Shown here: piece after piece, positions 8,907-20,797 of the stretch
How the letters are laid out: each line of letters starts with the position of its first letter
Numbering within the stretch: the first letter of the stretch is position 1
Assembly: GCF_003028575.1 (NCBI RefSeq)
Contig: NZ_PYUD01000009.1
Coordinates: forward strand, 1 to 64,000
Source of the DNA: Halomonas urumqiensis
Lineage (GTDB): Bacteria; Pseudomonadota; Gammaproteobacteria; Pseudomonadales; Halomonadaceae
DNA length: 64,000 bases
Reading direction: 5' to 3'
Notes under the pieces: generated by a model
What the model was told of the DNA's origin: nothing
The model's database searches: none
What the model saw: only the letters and a program-made list of their open reading frames with translations
Program-made: the position numbers and the translations under genes

Positions 8907-9944
8907 GTGACGTCACTGACCCTGACACGCCCCGATGACTGGCACCTCCACCTGCGCGATGGCCAGGCCCTTGACGCCGTTGTACCGGCAAGCGCTCGCC
9001 AGATGGGTCGCGCGATCATCATGCCGAACCTCAAGCCACCAGTGACCACCACCCGGCAGGCCTTGGCCTATCGCGAGCGTATTCTAGCCGCGCTGCCGGA
9101 AGACAGCAGTTTCGAGCCACTGATGACGCTGTATCTCACCGACATGACACCAGCCGAGGAAATCGAGCGCGCCCATGCCAGTGGCCTGGTACATGCGGTG
9201 AAGCTGTATCCTGCGGGAGCCACGACCAATTCAGACTCCGGTGTCACGGATATTGCCAACTGCGATGAGGCCATCTCGGCAATGGCGCGTCTGGGTATGC
9301 CGCTGCTGGTTCACGGCGAGGTAACGCATGCCGAGATCGATATCTTCGATCGCGAGGCGGTATTCATCGAACAGGTGATGAAACCGCTGCTTGCTCGTCA
9401 TCCGACCCTGAAGGTGGTCTTCGAACACATCACCACGGCTGACGCCGCGGAGTTCGTGTCCTCCGCCCCGGCCAATGTGGCGGCGACCATCACCGCTCAT
9501 CATCTGTTGTTCAACCGCAACCATATGCTCGTCGGCGGGATACGCCCACATTACTATTGCTTGCCGATCCTCAAGCGTGAACGGCATCGTCAGGCGCTAC
9601 TGGCGGCTGCCACCTCGGGTAGTGGCAAGTTCTTCCTGGGTACCGACAGCGCGCCGCACGCCCAGGGTGACAAGGAGAGTGCCTGTGGGTGTGCCGGTGC
9701 CTATACCGCGCCGATCGCCATTGAACTCTACGCCGCGGCGTTCGAGCTGGCGGGCGCGCTGGACAAGCTGGAGGGATTCGCCAGTCATTTCGGCCCCGAC
9801 TTCTATGGCTTGCCGCGCAACACGTCCACCATCACGCTGGTTCGTGAGCGCTGGGAACTTCCTGCGTCATTACCCTATATCGGTGACCATCGCATCGTGC
9901 CTCTGCTGGCCGGTGAGGCCCTGGACTGGAAGCTGGTCGGCTAG
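8907..9944 (+). CDS. pyrC: dihydroorotase, class II
   Basis: 345 residues, the usual length for the E. coli-type class II enzyme, which closes carbamoyl-aspartate to dihydroorotate in pyrimidine synthesis. Zinc ligands can be read as HLHLRDG near the N-terminus, the carboxylated lysine in [24 protein letters not shown] and the late TDSAPH. The GTG start at 8907 follows GACAGGA; no ATG fits the family N-terminus better. It stands alone, divergent from the membrane protein gene and convergent with the hydrolase downstream, with only 10 bases between stop codons. Confidence 0.96.
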   Translation: MTSLTLTRPDDWHLHLRDGQALDAVVPASARQMGRAIIMPNLKPPVTTTRQALAYRERILAALPEDSSFEPLMTLYLTDMTPAEEIERAHASGLVHAVKLYPAGATTNSDSGVTDIANCDEAISAMARLGMPLLVHGEVTHAEIDIFDREAVFIEQVMKPLLARHPTLKVVFEHITTADAAEFVSSAPANVAATITAHHLLFNRNHMLVGGIRPHYYCLPILKRERHRQALLAAATSGSGKFFLGTDSAPHAQGDKESACGCAGAYTAPIAIELYAAAFELAGALDKLEGFASHFGPDFYGLPRNTSTITLVRERWELPASLPYIGDHRIVPLLAGEALDWKLVG

Positions 9945-9954
9945 CGCATTGGGG

Positions 9955-10932
9955 CTAATCATTGCCGATTTGCCGGTCGAGGAAGTCGAGACCAGCATCG
10001 ATGGCGCCACCACGCGTGAGAAAGCTCAGGAAATGCCCCCGCCAACGCTGTAAATAGAGCTCCGCCTCCACGCCGTTGGCGACCAGGGCCTCATGGAAGT
10101 CGGTGGCATGGTCCACTGGCACCAGCTGGTCCCAGGTGCCATGGAAGAGAAAGAACGGCGGGGCCTGCTGGCTGAGCTGGCGAGCCGGCGAGGCCAGGCG
10201 ATACTGATCGGGGACTTCGGCGCGGGTACCGCCAAGGAATTCAACGACCAGGCGCCCGTCGTCAAACTTGAACAGGTCCGTTGGCGTTCCGCCAGCGAGC
10301 ACCGCCGCCAGCTGTGCATGCTCTCCGCCATGTGGATCGGCAAGCGGGCCACCGGCCCCACCCAGGGCCAGCAGACTCACCAGGTGGCCCCCTGACGAGT
10401 AGCCAACCCCCACAATGCGGTCAGTGTCGACTCGCCAAGCCTCGGCATTGTCATGCAGCCAGTGCATGGCCTGCTGAAGGTCGTGCAGTTGAGCGGGGAA
10501 CCGGTACTCGGGGGCGAAGCGATGTTCGATGTTCACCGTCACATAACCGCGTGCGGCCAGCTGTTCGGCGATTTCATCCATGTCGCTAGGGGTGCGATTC
10601 CGCCATCCGCCCCCGTGAACCAGCAGGGCGGCAGGCCGTGCTGCGGTGTCGCGGGAGCTGGGCAGGTTGACCCGGGCGGTAAGCGGTTCAGGCCAGTCGG
10701 GCGGGGTATATATCTGCCGGGGAAGCGACGCGAAGGCATGGGGCCTGGCACTCGTCGAGAGCATGTCGGGCGCGGCCAAGCCGTTGCTTGTCAGGTGCGT
10801 GGCCGTTGTGCCACAGCCGCCCAGCAGCATCGACACACCCAAGGCGAGAACCAGCGCCACGGCGGGGCCGTGACGCCATGCTCTACGCCTTGGCGTCGTG
10901 TACGTCGGGCTGAAACGCGTCATGTTGCGCAA
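9955..10932 (-). CDS. alpha/beta hydrolase lipoprotein (carboxylesterase-like)
   Basis: 325 residues. A basic n-region and hydrophobic stretch lead to a lipobox LLGGC, so the protein is predicted to be a lipid-anchored envelope enzyme. The hydrolase core shows an oxyanion motif VHGGGWRNR, the nucleophile elbow VGYSSGG with the serine, an acid in TWDQLVPVDHA and a histidine in RWRGHFLSF, typical of esterase/lipase family members. It lies downstream of mtnN on the same strand and its first ~50 bases overlap the mtnN 3' end, so it may be the last gene of the luxS-mtnN transcript. ATG 10923 is an alternative start. Substrate unknown. Confidence 0.8.
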   Translation of the reverse strand: MRNMTRFSPTYTTPRRRAWRHGPAVALVLALGVSMLLGGCGTTATHLTSNGLAAPDMLSTSARPHAFASLPRQIYTPPDWPEPLTARVNLPSSRDTAARPAALLVHGGGWRNRTPSDMDEIAEQLAARGYVTVNIEHRFAPEYRFPAQLHDLQQAMHWLHDNAEAWRVDTDRIVGVGYSSGGHLVSLLALGGAGGPLADPHGGEHAQLAAVLAGGTPTDLFKFDDGRLVVEFLGGTRAEVPDQYRLASPARQLSQQAPPFFLFHGTWDQLVPVDHATDFHEALVANGVEAELYLQRWRGHFLSFLTRGGAIDAGLDFLDRQIGND

Positions 10933-11626
10933 GCCTTGCCACCATGGCTTCCACCATGCGAGCAGAGTGGGTGGCAGCCTTTTCGAGGAACTGTTCGAAA
11001 CTCAGATGGTTGTCACCACCACCGGCGATATCCGACAGCGCGCGAATCACCACGAAAGGACACCCGTAGAGATGGCAGGTCTGGGCGATTGCCGCGGCTT
11101 CCATCTCGGCGGCAAGCATGGTCGGAAAACGCGAGCGCGTTTTGGAAACAAGCTCGGGGCAGGCCATGAACACATCGCCGGTGGCGATCAGGCCTTCGAC
11201 AACCCGAACTTCACCAAGCGATTCCACGCATTCCCGGGCTATGGCAACCAGCCGTGAGTCCGCATGGTAGGCAGCGGGCATGTCGGGAACCTGGCCGTGC
11301 TCGTAGCCGAATACCACGGCGTCGACGTCGTGGTGGCGAACCTCGCTGGATACGACGATATCGCCGATCGCAAGCCCCTTGCCAAAGCCACCGGCGGAGC
11401 CGGTGTTGATGACCACTTCTGGCTGATAGATGTCCAGTAGCAGTGTGGTACCCACGGCGGCGTTCACCTTGCCGATGCCGGATTGCAGGATGACCACTTC
11501 AACCCCATGCAGTCTTCCGCTATGAAACGTAGAGCCTACATGGCGGCGGGTTTGCCGATCTTCCAGCAGGGCGGCGAGACGCTCGACCTCCTGCGCCATG
11601 GCGCCAATGATGCCAATCCGTTTCAT
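10883..11626 (-). CDS. mtnN: 5'-methylthioadenosine/S-adenosylhomocysteine nucleosidase
   Basis: 247 residues beginning [17 protein letters not shown], the typical MTAN N-terminus. The enzyme removes adenine from MTA and from S-adenosylhomocysteine, giving the ribosyl-homocysteine used by LuxS. Motifs include NTGSAGG, the [11 protein letters not shown] purine-site segment and the ALSDIAGG loop that carries the catalytic aspartate. The ATG overlaps the luxS stop codon as ATGA, so translation is probably coupled. A longer frame reaching 11719 only overlaps luxS and is not used. Confidence 0.96.
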   Translation of the reverse strand: MKRIGIIGAMAQEVERLAALLEDRQTRRHVGSTFHSGRLHGVEVVILQSGIGKVNAAVGTTLLLDIYQPEVVINTGSAGGFGKGLAIGDIVVSSEVRHHDVDAVVFGYEHGQVPDMPAAYHADSRLVAIARECVESLGEVRVVEGLIATGDVFMACPELVSKTRSRFPTMLAAEMEAAAIAQTCHLYGCPFVVIRALSDIAGGGDNHLSFEQFLEKAATHSARMVEAMVARLAQHDAFQPDVHDAKA

Positions 11627-12090
11627 GCAAAGACGTCCGCCCATTCGTTGCGTTTCGCCAGGAAGTCGCGGGCCAGCTGTTGCGCGCCCTCGAGACTGTG
11701 GCTGGCCGCCCAGCCGCACTGCAACTCGGTGCAGGCGGGAACTTCCGTTGCGACCAGTATGTCTTCCAGGGTCTTTTGCAGCAGCTCGAGAACACCTTCG
11801 TAATCGTCGTGGTTGAGCATCGCGATGTAGAAGCCGGTCTGGCAGCCCATCGGGCTGATGTCGACCACCTTGTCGGAGTGGTTGCGTGACATTTCGGCCA
11901 TCAGGTGCTCGAGGGAGTGCAGTGCCGGCATATCCATGTGCGCCTGGTTGGGCTGGCAGATACGCATGTCGTACTTGTGGATGCGATCACCGCGTTCGCC
12001 GGTCTTGATGTCAGCCAGGCGTACGTAGGGAGCCTTCACCTTGGTGTGATCAAGGTTGAAGCTTTCGACGTTCATCTTCTTGTCGCTCAT
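11623..12090 (-). CDS. luxS: S-ribosylhomocysteine lyase, autoinducer-2 synthesis
   Basis: 155 residues from ATG 12090, which has AGGTTC upstream; ATG 12076 is an alternative. The metal site HSLEHL plus the cysteine in [17 protein letters not shown], and the catalytic cysteine in SPMGCQTGF, are all present. LuxS splits S-ribosylhomocysteine into homocysteine and DPD, the AI-2 precursor. Directly followed by mtnN, so both steps of S-adenosylhomocysteine detoxification are in one operon. Whether AI-2 serves signalling here cannot be told: no lsr or luxPQ genes are in the window. Confidence 0.96.
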   Translation of the reverse strand: MSDKKMNVESFNLDHTKVKAPYVRLADIKTGERGDRIHKYDMRICQPNQAHMDMPALHSLEHLMAEMSRNHSDKVVDISPMGCQTGFYIAMLNHDDYEGVLELLQKTLEDILVATEVPACTELQCGWAASHSLEGAQQLARDFLAKRNEWADVFA

Positions 12091-12186
12091 GGGCGAACCT
12101 CGCATCGGGAATTCAGATCAAGCGACCATTCTAACCAAGTGCGTCATGCGCTGCGAATGCGCCAGAATAGACTCACTCTTCGTCGA

Positions 12187-13047
12187 TCAGTTCGTGGCGT
12201 CGTGCAGGTCGGCCGCATGGACCGTGTTCTCGAGTAATGTGGCCACGGTCATCGGGCCAACCCCGCCGGGCACCGGAGTGATCCAACCGGCATGACGTGA
12301 AGCGATCTCGAAATCCACGTCGCCGACGAGTCGGCCGTCATCCTGACGGTTGATGCCCACATCGATGACGATCGCCCCGTCGCGTACCCATTCGCCCCTT
12401 ACCAACCCGGGCTTGCCAACGGCCACCACAAGCAGCTCGGCACGCCGTACGTGCTCTTCGAGGTTGCGTGTGAAACGGTGGCAAACCGTCGTGGTGCAGC
12501 CGGCCAGCATGAGCTCCAGTGCCATGGGGCGGCCAACGATATTGGAGGCACCCACCACCGTGGCATCCAGGCCACGTACCGCAAGGCCTGATTCGCTGAG
12601 CAAGGTCATCACGCCCTTGGGTGTGCACGGTCGCAGCAGCGGCATCCGCTGGGCCAGTCGACCGAGGTTGTAGGGGTGAAAACCATCGACGTCCTTGTCC
12701 GGTCGTATGCGCTCCAGGATCGGACGGGCATCGAGATGCGCGGGTAGGGGCAGTTGGACGAGAATGCCATCGATGCGTGGGTCGGCATTGAGTTGATCGA
12801 CCAGAGACTCGAGATCGGCCTGGGAGGTATCAACAGGCAATTGATGTCGAAACGATTCGATACCGGCCTCGAGGCAAGCATTATGCTTGTTGCGCACATA
12901 AACGGCGGACGCTGGATCCTCACCCACCAGCACAACGGCTAGCCCTGGAGCACGCGCCCCCGCAGCGTTACGTGCCTGCACTTGGCGGGCAACGCGCTGG
13001 CGAACTTGGCTGGCTATGGACTTGCCATCGATCAGTTGGGCGGTCAT
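12187..13047 (-). CDS. folD: bifunctional methylenetetrahydrofolate dehydrogenase/cyclohydrolase
   Basis: 286 residues starting [19 protein letters not shown], with the catalytic tyrosine/lysine region [14 protein letters not shown], the signature GVMTLL and the Rossmann segment [17 protein letters not shown], and the closing [17 protein letters not shown]. It interconverts methylene-, methenyl- and formyl-tetrahydrofolate in the cytoplasm. ATG 13047 has GAGGATG upstream; the longer open frame to 13203 has no family resemblance. The position before a tRNA cluster and tig matches Pseudomonas gene order. Confidence 0.96.
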   Translation of the reverse strand: MTAQLIDGKSIASQVRQRVARQVQARNAAGARAPGLAVVLVGEDPASAVYVRNKHNACLEAGIESFRHQLPVDTSQADLESLVDQLNADPRIDGILVQLPLPAHLDARPILERIRPDKDVDGFHPYNLGRLAQRMPLLRPCTPKGVMTLLSESGLAVRGLDATVVGASNIVGRPMALELMLAGCTTTVCHRFTRNLEEHVRRAELLVVAVGKPGLVRGEWVRDGAIVIDVGINRQDDGRLVGDVDFEIASRHAGWITPVPGGVGPMTVATLLENTVHAADLHDATN

Positions 13048-13262
13048 CGAGCATCCTCGAGCGGGTAGGGTGGGTGATGCGGCTGCTTGTCGTGCATGGC
13101 AGCCACGGGTGAAAGTGCCATGATTTTCGCATGGCGGGGCGGGGAAACAAAGCGCTGCCGAACGGGATGCGGCTCTGGGTGCTTGACTCCGCAGGGAAGT
13201 CACGTAGAATACGCATCGCTCGACGAGGCCCCTGCGGTGGCGTCAGGCCCGTTGTTTGCCGG

Positions 13263-13339
13263 CGGAGTGTAGCGCAGTCTGGTAGCGCGCCTGCTTTGGG
13301 AGCAGGATGTCGGGGGTTCGAATCCCTCCACTCCGACCA
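13263..13339 (+). tRNA. tRNA-Pro (anticodon TGG)
   Basis: 77 bases. The acceptor arm CGGAGTG pairs with CACTCCG, the anticodon loop TTTGGGA sits on a CCTGC/GCAGG stem, the T arm is GGGGGTTCGAATCCC and CCA is encoded. First gene of the cluster upstream of tig. Confidence 0.97.
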
Positions 13340-13403
13340 CAACATATTGATCTGAAGGATTTTTCTGATCAATGTTGCGGCACGGTGACCTGGTAAGTAG
13401 AAT

Positions 13404-13480
13404 GCGCCCATAGCTCAATCGGATAGAGCAACGGCCTTCTAAGCCGTAGGTTGCAGGTTCGAGTCCTGCTGGGCGCGCCA
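13404..13480 (+). tRNA. tRNA-Arg (anticodon TCT)
   Basis: 77 bases from GCGCCCA to the encoded CCA. Anticodon loop CTTCTAA on the ACGGC/GCCGT stem; T arm GCAGGTTCGAGTCCTGC. It reads AGA codons, which are rare in a GC-rich genome. Confidence 0.97.
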
Positions 13481-13518
13481 TGCGGTCAAGATGGCAACCC
13501 TCAGGCACGTTGCGATAT

Positions 13519-13594
13519 GGTGGATGTAGCTCAGTGGTAGAGCCCCGGATTGTGGTTCCGGCTGTCGTGGGTTCGATCCCCATCATCCACCCCA
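13519..13594 (+). tRNA. tRNA-His (anticodon GTG), copy 1
   Basis: The acceptor GTGGATG pairs with CATCCAC, an extra G at -1 faces discriminator C73, which is the histidine identity pair, and CCA is encoded. Anticodon loop TTGTGGT. Confidence 0.97.
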
Positions 13595-13704
13595 TTTCGA
13601 AGCGTGACAGCACTGACAATGCCTTACAGGTCTTTCAGCACTTACTGCGGTACATGTGACATCGTGCTCGCAGCAATAGGTGCCCGCAGTATGCGTAAAG
13701 CAGT

Positions 13705-13780
13705 GGTGGATGTAGCTCAGTGGTAGAGCCCCGGATTGTGGTTCCGGCTGTCGTGGGTTCGATCCCCATCATCCACCCCA
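13705..13780 (+). tRNA. tRNA-His (anticodon GTG), copy 2
   Basis: The gene body is identical to the tRNA-His 186 bases upstream, including the extra 5' G and the CCA end. The region between the copies is different, so this is an old duplication or one kept identical by gene conversion. Confidence 0.97.
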
Positions 13781-14129
13781 TTGCTTTGGCTATCAATGCT
13801 CAGCGGTTACCTATCAGCCGTTTCTTGAATATTTCCCTGTCAATGAAGACTTTCCGTCCAGAATCACATGCCTTGTCGAGAGGTGTGTACATTTCGCGTA
13901 CGGCGTTTTGGCGATTCCCTGCAGGTTCCTGATCACAGGCAACGTGGCGCCCCTGTGACAGCGTCGCGCGCCATCGGTGACAACTTTTCCTCAGACGTCC
14001 CTTGTTTTGCACACGCTTGCCCCCATCTGTTGGGCATGGCGCTTGCCAGTATCGCGCGGGGTTCTTAAAATCCCCCCTTGGTCTTTTCACGCATTCAACA
14101 GAACGCCCCCAGTCGGTAGAGGATATTTC
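13781..14129 (+). promoter_or_regulatory. tRNA-His to tig spacer with tig promoter
   Basis: A 349-base gap without a gene. A good sigma-70 promoter stands at 14043–14071: TTGCCA, 17 bases, TAAAAT. It is 58 bases before the tig start. The rest shows no open frame with family resemblance and no clear terminator for the tRNA operon. Confidence 0.6.
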
Positions 14130-15485
14130 ATGCAAGTTTCCGTCGATACGACCTCCCAGATCGAACGTCGCATCACCGTTCAGGTGCCGGCAGCCGAGAT
14201 CGACGAGGCCGTCGCCGCCCGTCTCAAGGACGCCGCCAAGAACGTCCGCATGGACGGCTTCCGCAAGGGCAAGGTGCCGATGTCGGTGATCCGCCAGCGC
14301 TACGGCCACGACGTGCGCAACGAGGTGGTGGGCGAAGTGATGCGCGAGCGTTATGTCCGTGCGATTTCCGAGCACGAGCTCAACCCGGCCGGTTTTCCGC
14401 AGATCGAGCCCACCGTCAATGAATCCGGCAAGGATCTCGAATTCGTGGCGACGCTTGAGATCTATCCCGAGATTGAACTTGCCTCCATCGAAGGTACCGA
14501 GGTAGAGCGTCCGGTGGTCGAGGTGTCTGAGGCCGACGTGGACGAGATGATCGAGACCCTGCGCAAGCAGAATGCTGCCTGGGAGGCCGTTGAGCGTGCC
14601 GCCGAGGATGGCGACCAGGTGACCATCGATTTCCAGGGCTTCCTGGGTGATGAGCCTTTCGAGGGTGGCAGCGCCGAGGGTCATGAGCTGGTCATCGGCT
14701 CCAATTCCTTCATCCCCGGCTTCGAAGAACAGTTGGTGGGTGCCAAGGCCGGCGATGAGAAACAGCTCAACGTGACCTTCCCCGAGGATTACCAGGCTGA
14801 GCAACTGGCCGGTCAGGAAGCGAACTTCAAGGTCAAGGTTCACAAGGTCAGCGGCCAGGCACTGCCCGAGGTCGATGCCGCCTTCGTCGAGAAATTCGGT
14901 GTCGAGGATGGCGATGTCGAGAAGTTCCGCGCCGAAGTCACCAAGAACATGACGCGCGAGGCCAAGCAGGCAGTCGACAATCGCGTCAAGCAGCAGGTTC
15001 TTGACGCACTCAAGAAGGCCAATGATTTCCCGGTCCCGCAGGCGCTTGTCCAGCAGGAAACCGACGGACTCAAGCGCCAGGCGGCCCAGCAGTTCGGCCT
15101 GGGTGAGGACTTCGATGTCTCCCAGTTGCCCAACGAGCTGTTTGCCGAGCAGGCCAAGGGGCGTGTTCAGGTGGGGCTGCTGCTGGCCGAGGTGATCAAG
15201 TCCAAGGAGCTGGATGCCAGCGACGATGAGATCAAGGCCAAGGTCGAAGAGCTTGCCCAGCAGTACCAGGACCCCGAGCAGGTGGTCGAGTATTACATGG
15301 GTAACGACCAGATGAAGACTCAGGTCAAATCGGCGATTCTCGAGGAAAAGGCCGTTGACACTCTGCTCGAGCAGGCCAGCGTCAAGGACGTCTCCATGAC
15401 GTATCAAGAGGCCTTGGCCGCTGCCCAGCAGCAAGCCGAGGCCGACGAGGAAGAGAGCGCCGAGGAACAGGCGAGCGGTTCCTGA
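14130..15485 (+). CDS. tig: trigger factor, ribosome-bound chaperone
   Basis: 451 residues. The N-terminal ribosome-binding domain contains GFRKGKVP (signature GFRxGxxP), followed by the FKBP-type prolyl isomerase domain from about 160 to 240 (GDQVTIDFQGF … IPGFEEQLVGAKAGDEK) and the long helical arms at the C-terminus. It binds nascent chains at the exit tunnel. ATG 14130 follows AGAGGATATTTC. The acidic C-terminal tail (EADEEESAEEQASGS) fits a moderately halophilic host. First gene of the tig-clpP-clpX-lon block. Confidence 0.97.
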   Translation: MQVSVDTTSQIERRITVQVPAAEIDEAVAARLKDAAKNVRMDGFRKGKVPMSVIRQRYGHDVRNEVVGEVMRERYVRAISEHELNPAGFPQIEPTVNESGKDLEFVATLEIYPEIELASIEGTEVERPVVEVSEADVDEMIETLRKQNAAWEAVERAAEDGDQVTIDFQGFLGDEPFEGGSAEGHELVIGSNSFIPGFEEQLVGAKAGDEKQLNVTFPEDYQAEQLAGQEANFKVKVHKVSGQALPEVDAAFVEKFGVEDGDVEKFRAEVTKNMTREAKQAVDNRVKQQVLDALKKANDFPVPQALVQQETDGLKRQAAQQFGLGEDFDVSQLPNELFAEQAKGRVQVGLLLAEVIKSKELDASDDEIKAKVEELAQQYQDPEQVVEYYMGNDQMKTQVKSAILEEKAVDTLLEQASVKDVSMTYQEALAAAQQQAEADEEESAEEQASGS

Positions 15486-15579
15486 TCGTCTTTCGCCACA
15501 CACCCTGCCGTGACTCCTGGCAGATGCCAGGCGTCACGGTTTGGTGCCCCCATTCATCGGATGCAAGGACATCACACAG

Positions 15580-16200
15580 ATGAGCAACGAGTTCGATATC
15601 CAGAACGCCGGCGGCCTGGTGCCGATGGTGGTCGAGCAGAGCGCGCGTGGTGAGCGGGCGTACGACATCTATTCCCGCCTGCTCAAGGAGCGTGTGATCT
15701 TCCTGGTGGGTCCGGTGGAAGATTACATGGCCAACCTGGTGGTGGCGCAATTGCTGTTCCTGGAGTCCGAGAATCCGGACAAGGACATCCATCTCTACAT
15801 CAACTCACCGGGTGGTTCGGTCACGGCCGGCATGTCGATCTACGACACCATGCAGTTCATCAAGCCGGATGTCTCTACCGTGTGCATCGGTCAGGCAGCC
15901 AGCATGGGGGCGCTGCTGCTGGCGGGTGGCGCGGCTGGCAAGCGCTACTGCTTGCCTAACTCGCGCATGATGATCCATCAGCCGCTGGGTGGCTATCAGG
16001 GGCAGGCATCGGACATCGAAATTCATACGCGTGAGATTCTCGGTATCCGTGACAAGCTCAATCAGATCCTTGCGCACCACACAGGACAGGAGATCGAGAC
16101 CATCGCGCGTGATACCGACCGTGACAATTTCATGAATGGCCAGCAAGCCACCGAGTATGGGCTTGTCGATGCCATGCTGGATAAGCGGCCGACATCCTGA
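15580..16200 (+). CDS. clpP: ATP-dependent Clp protease proteolytic subunit
   Basis: 206 residues with the serine-protease triad S108 (QAASMGA), H133 (MMIHQPLGG) and D182, in the same register as the E. coli precursor. The first ~14 residues are the usual propeptide-like extension. It forms the double-ring peptidase that works with ClpX downstream. ATG 15580 has AAGGAC upstream. 94 bases after tig, 110 before clpX. Confidence 0.97.
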   Translation: MSNEFDIQNAGGLVPMVVEQSARGERAYDIYSRLLKERVIFLVGPVEDYMANLVVAQLLFLESENPDKDIHLYINSPGGSVTAGMSIYDTMQFIKPDVSTVCIGQAASMGALLLAGGAAGKRYCLPNSRMMIHQPLGGYQGQASDIEIHTREILGIRDKLNQILAHHTGQEIETIARDTDRDNFMNGQQATEYGLVDAMLDKRPTS

Positions 16201-16310
16201 TAGCGTGATCAACATCACGCCATGATATCGTCCTCGGCGGCCTTGTCCGCCGAGGCGAACCCGACGGTCAGGTTCCATTGACCTGCCGTCATCAAGAATG
16301 AGGTATGCGA

Positions 16311-17594
16311 ATGGCCGACGGCAAAGGCAAGGACGAAGGTGGCAAGCTTCTCTACTGCTCGTTCTGCGGCAAGAATCAGAACGAGGTACGCAAGCTGATT
16401 GCCGGCCCGTCCGTCTATATCTGCGATGAGTGTGTCGATCTGTGCAACGACATCATTCGCGAGGAGGTGCTCGATGCCGATGCCGAGAGCGACGAGGAGC
16501 GTCTGCCTGCTCCCCGCGAGATTCGACACACCCTCGACGACTATGTGATCGGCCAGGACCGCGCCAAGATGGTGTTGTCGGTGGCGGTGTACAATCACTA
16601 CAAGCGCCTGCGTTCCGAAGTCAAGAACGACGATGTGGAGCTTGGCAAGTCGAACATTCTGTTGATTGGTCCCACCGGTAGCGGCAAGACGCTGTTGGCC
16701 GAGACCCTCGCCAGATTGCTCAATGTGCCGTTCACCATCGCCGACGCTACCACGCTGACGGAGGCGGGGTATGTCGGCGAGGATGTCGAGAACATCATCC
16801 AGAAGCTGCTGCAGAAGTGCGATTACGATGTGGAGAAGGCCCAGCGGGGTATCGTCTACATCGATGAGATCGACAAGATCTCGCGCAAGTCCGACAACCC
16901 CTCCATCACTCGTGATGTATCCGGCGAGGGGGTGCAGCAGGCGCTGCTCAAGTTGATCGAGGGCACCACGGCTTCGGTGCCGCCGCAAGGTGGCCGCAAG
17001 CACCCGCAGCAGGAGTTCCTGCAGGTCGATACCGGCAATATCCTGTTCATCGTCGGGGGCGCTTTCGCTGGCCTCGACAAGGTGATCCGTGACCGTGCCG
17101 AAAAGGGCGGTATCGGTTTCAGCGCCGAGGTGAAGAGCAAGGATGAGTCACGTGGTGTCGGCGAACTGCTGGCCGATGTAGAACCTGAGGACCTGGTCAA
17201 GTTTGGGCTGATCCCGGAGTTCGTGGGTCGCCTGCCAGTGATCGCCACGCTGACCGAGCTCACCGAGGATGCCTTGATCCAGATCCTCACAGAGCCCAAG
17301 AACTCCCTGATCAAGCAGTATGCCAAGCTGTTCGAGATGGAGGACGTCGAGCTCGAGTTTCGCGAAGATGCCCTGCGCGCGGTCGCTGGCAAGGCGATGG
17401 CACGCAAGACGGGTGCCCGTGGCCTGCGCTCGATTCTCGAGTCCGTGCTGCTCGACACCATGTATGAAATTCCCTCTCTGGAAGGTGTCAGCAAGGTGGT
17501 GATCGATGCCTCTGTGATCAGTGGTGAGAGCGAGCCGTTGTTGATCTATTCCCAGCAGCAGGAAGAGGCTCGGGTGGACGGCACCGACGGCTGA
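16311..17594 (+). CDS. clpX: Clp protease ATP-binding unfoldase
   Basis: 427 residues. The N-terminal zinc domain shows CSFC…CDECVDLC, then Walker A GPTGSGKT and Walker [11 protein letters not shown], the pore loop with GYVGED, and sensor motifs with AGARGLRS-like TGARGLRSI. ClpX recognises tagged substrates and threads them into ClpP. ATG 16311 is chosen over ATG 16305 because GAGGT lies six bases before it; the earlier ATG would touch the ribosome site. Confidence 0.97.
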   Translation: MADGKGKDEGGKLLYCSFCGKNQNEVRKLIAGPSVYICDECVDLCNDIIREEVLDADAESDEERLPAPREIRHTLDDYVIGQDRAKMVLSVAVYNHYKRLRSEVKNDDVELGKSNILLIGPTGSGKTLLAETLARLLNVPFTIADATTLTEAGYVGEDVENIIQKLLQKCDYDVEKAQRGIVYIDEIDKISRKSDNPSITRDVSGEGVQQALLKLIEGTTASVPPQGGRKHPQQEFLQVDTGNILFIVGGAFAGLDKVIRDRAEKGGIGFSAEVKSKDESRGVGELLADVEPEDLVKFGLIPEFVGRLPVIATLTELTEDALIQILTEPKNSLIKQYAKLFEMEDVELEFREDALRAVAGKAMARKTGARGLRSILESVLLDTMYEIPSLEGVSKVVIDASVISGESEPLLIYSQQQEEARVDGTDG

Positions 17595-17615
17595 GACACC
17601 TGATCGTGGTCTGAC

Positions 17616-17693
17616 GCGGGAGCGATTTTCCCTTGTGAGGTGCCGACCCGGTAACGGGTGGTGCTCATTCGGGGTTCGCTCCCGCTTTCTTTT
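17616..17693 (+). terminator. terminator after clpX
   Basis: GCGGGAGCGA at 17616–17625 pairs exactly with TCGCTCCCGC at 17676–17685, enclosing a second small hairpin (ACCCG/CGGGT), and TTTCTTTT follows. It would end the clpPX transcript before lon. Confidence 0.65.
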
Positions 17694-17714
17694 GCGCCCT
17701 GAGTGATGGCCAAA

Positions 17715-17742
17715 CTTGCAAAACCGTGGCATCGCCCCCACT
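17715..17742 (+). promoter_or_regulatory. possible sigma-32 heat-shock promoter of lon
   Basis: CTTGCAA, 13 bases, then CCCCCACT resembles the heat-shock consensus CTTGAAA with CCCCATNT. It lies about 52 bases before the lon start. lon is heat-inducible in enterobacteria; the match here is by eye. Confidence 0.4.
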
Positions 17743-17794
17743 GCATGGTTATTCATCAAGGCCATTCATCCGTATTGTTTGAGGAACGTCTGCG

Positions 17795-20200
<2,406 letters not shown>

Positions 20201-20264
20201 CCATAAATATGTCATCATGACCCAACAAAAGTCCCGTCATGATGGGGTTCGCGCCTTAGGTTGC

Positions 20265-20294
20265 TTGACAGGCGTTTCACCGCATTGCTATAAA
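20265..20294 (+). promoter_or_regulatory. promoter of hupB
   Basis: A perfect -35 TTGACA at 20265–20270, 17–18 bases, and a CTATAAA -10 region ending at 20294. The hupB start is about 98 bases downstream. It allows strong hupB expression separate from lon. Confidence 0.7.
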
Positions 20295-20391
20295 CTGCGC
20301 CATGCTGTGATCGTGTATGTCTTATGACGTCTGTTTGCCGAAAAGGCGCGCCGATTAGAGCCATTTTCTGAATACAGTCAAGGGGTGAAGT

Positions 20392-20664
20392 GTGAATAAA
20401 TCCGAGCTGATCGAAGCCATTGCCGCGTCTGCCGACATTCCCAAGGCCGCTGCTGCCCGTGCACTGGACGCCATGGTTGACACCGTCACCGATAGCCTCA
20501 AGAAGGGTGACAGCGTTTCCCTGGTGGGTTTCGGCACTTTCGCTGTGAAAGAGCGTGCCGCTCGCACCGGCCGCAACCCGCAGACCGGCAAGCCGATCGA
20601 GATCAGCGCTGCCAAGGTGCCGAGCTTCAAGGCCGGCAAGGCGCTCAAGGATTCCGTCAACTGA
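20392..20664 (+). CDS. hupB: DNA-binding protein HU-beta
   Basis: 90 residues, the standard HU length, with GTG start behind AGGGGTGAAGT. The DNA-binding arm reads [26 protein letters not shown], the family signature. HU bends and compacts DNA as a dimer. It has its own promoter and a strong terminator, so it is a single-gene unit between lon and ppiD. Confidence 0.97.
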   Translation: MNKSELIEAIAASADIPKAAAARALDAMVDTVTDSLKKGDSVSLVGFGTFAVKERAARTGRNPQTGKPIEISAAKVPSFKAGKALKDSVN

Positions 20665-20704
20665 GTGACGTGTGTTTCGCACCTCACTGAATGTTGAGAC
20701 TCTC

Positions 20705-20740
20705 ACAGGCGTGTCGCCCACCGGCGATACGCCTGTTTTC
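20705..20740 (+). terminator. Rho-independent terminator after hupB
   Basis: A 14-bp stem, ACAGGCGTGTCGCC with GGCGATACGCCTGT, loop CACC, followed by TTTTCGTTGT. Strong and correctly placed. Confidence 0.85.
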
Positions 20741-20797
20741 GTTGTATTGATTACCGTATGATCGTAATCCGTTTTAGCGCTATCTGCCGAGGCTTGC

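Noticed and set aside
13800..15503. A 567-codon open frame on the minus strand opposite trigger factor
   Set aside because: It is the antisense shadow of tig, with leucine/glycine-rich low-complexity sequence and no family resemblance. tig itself is certain.
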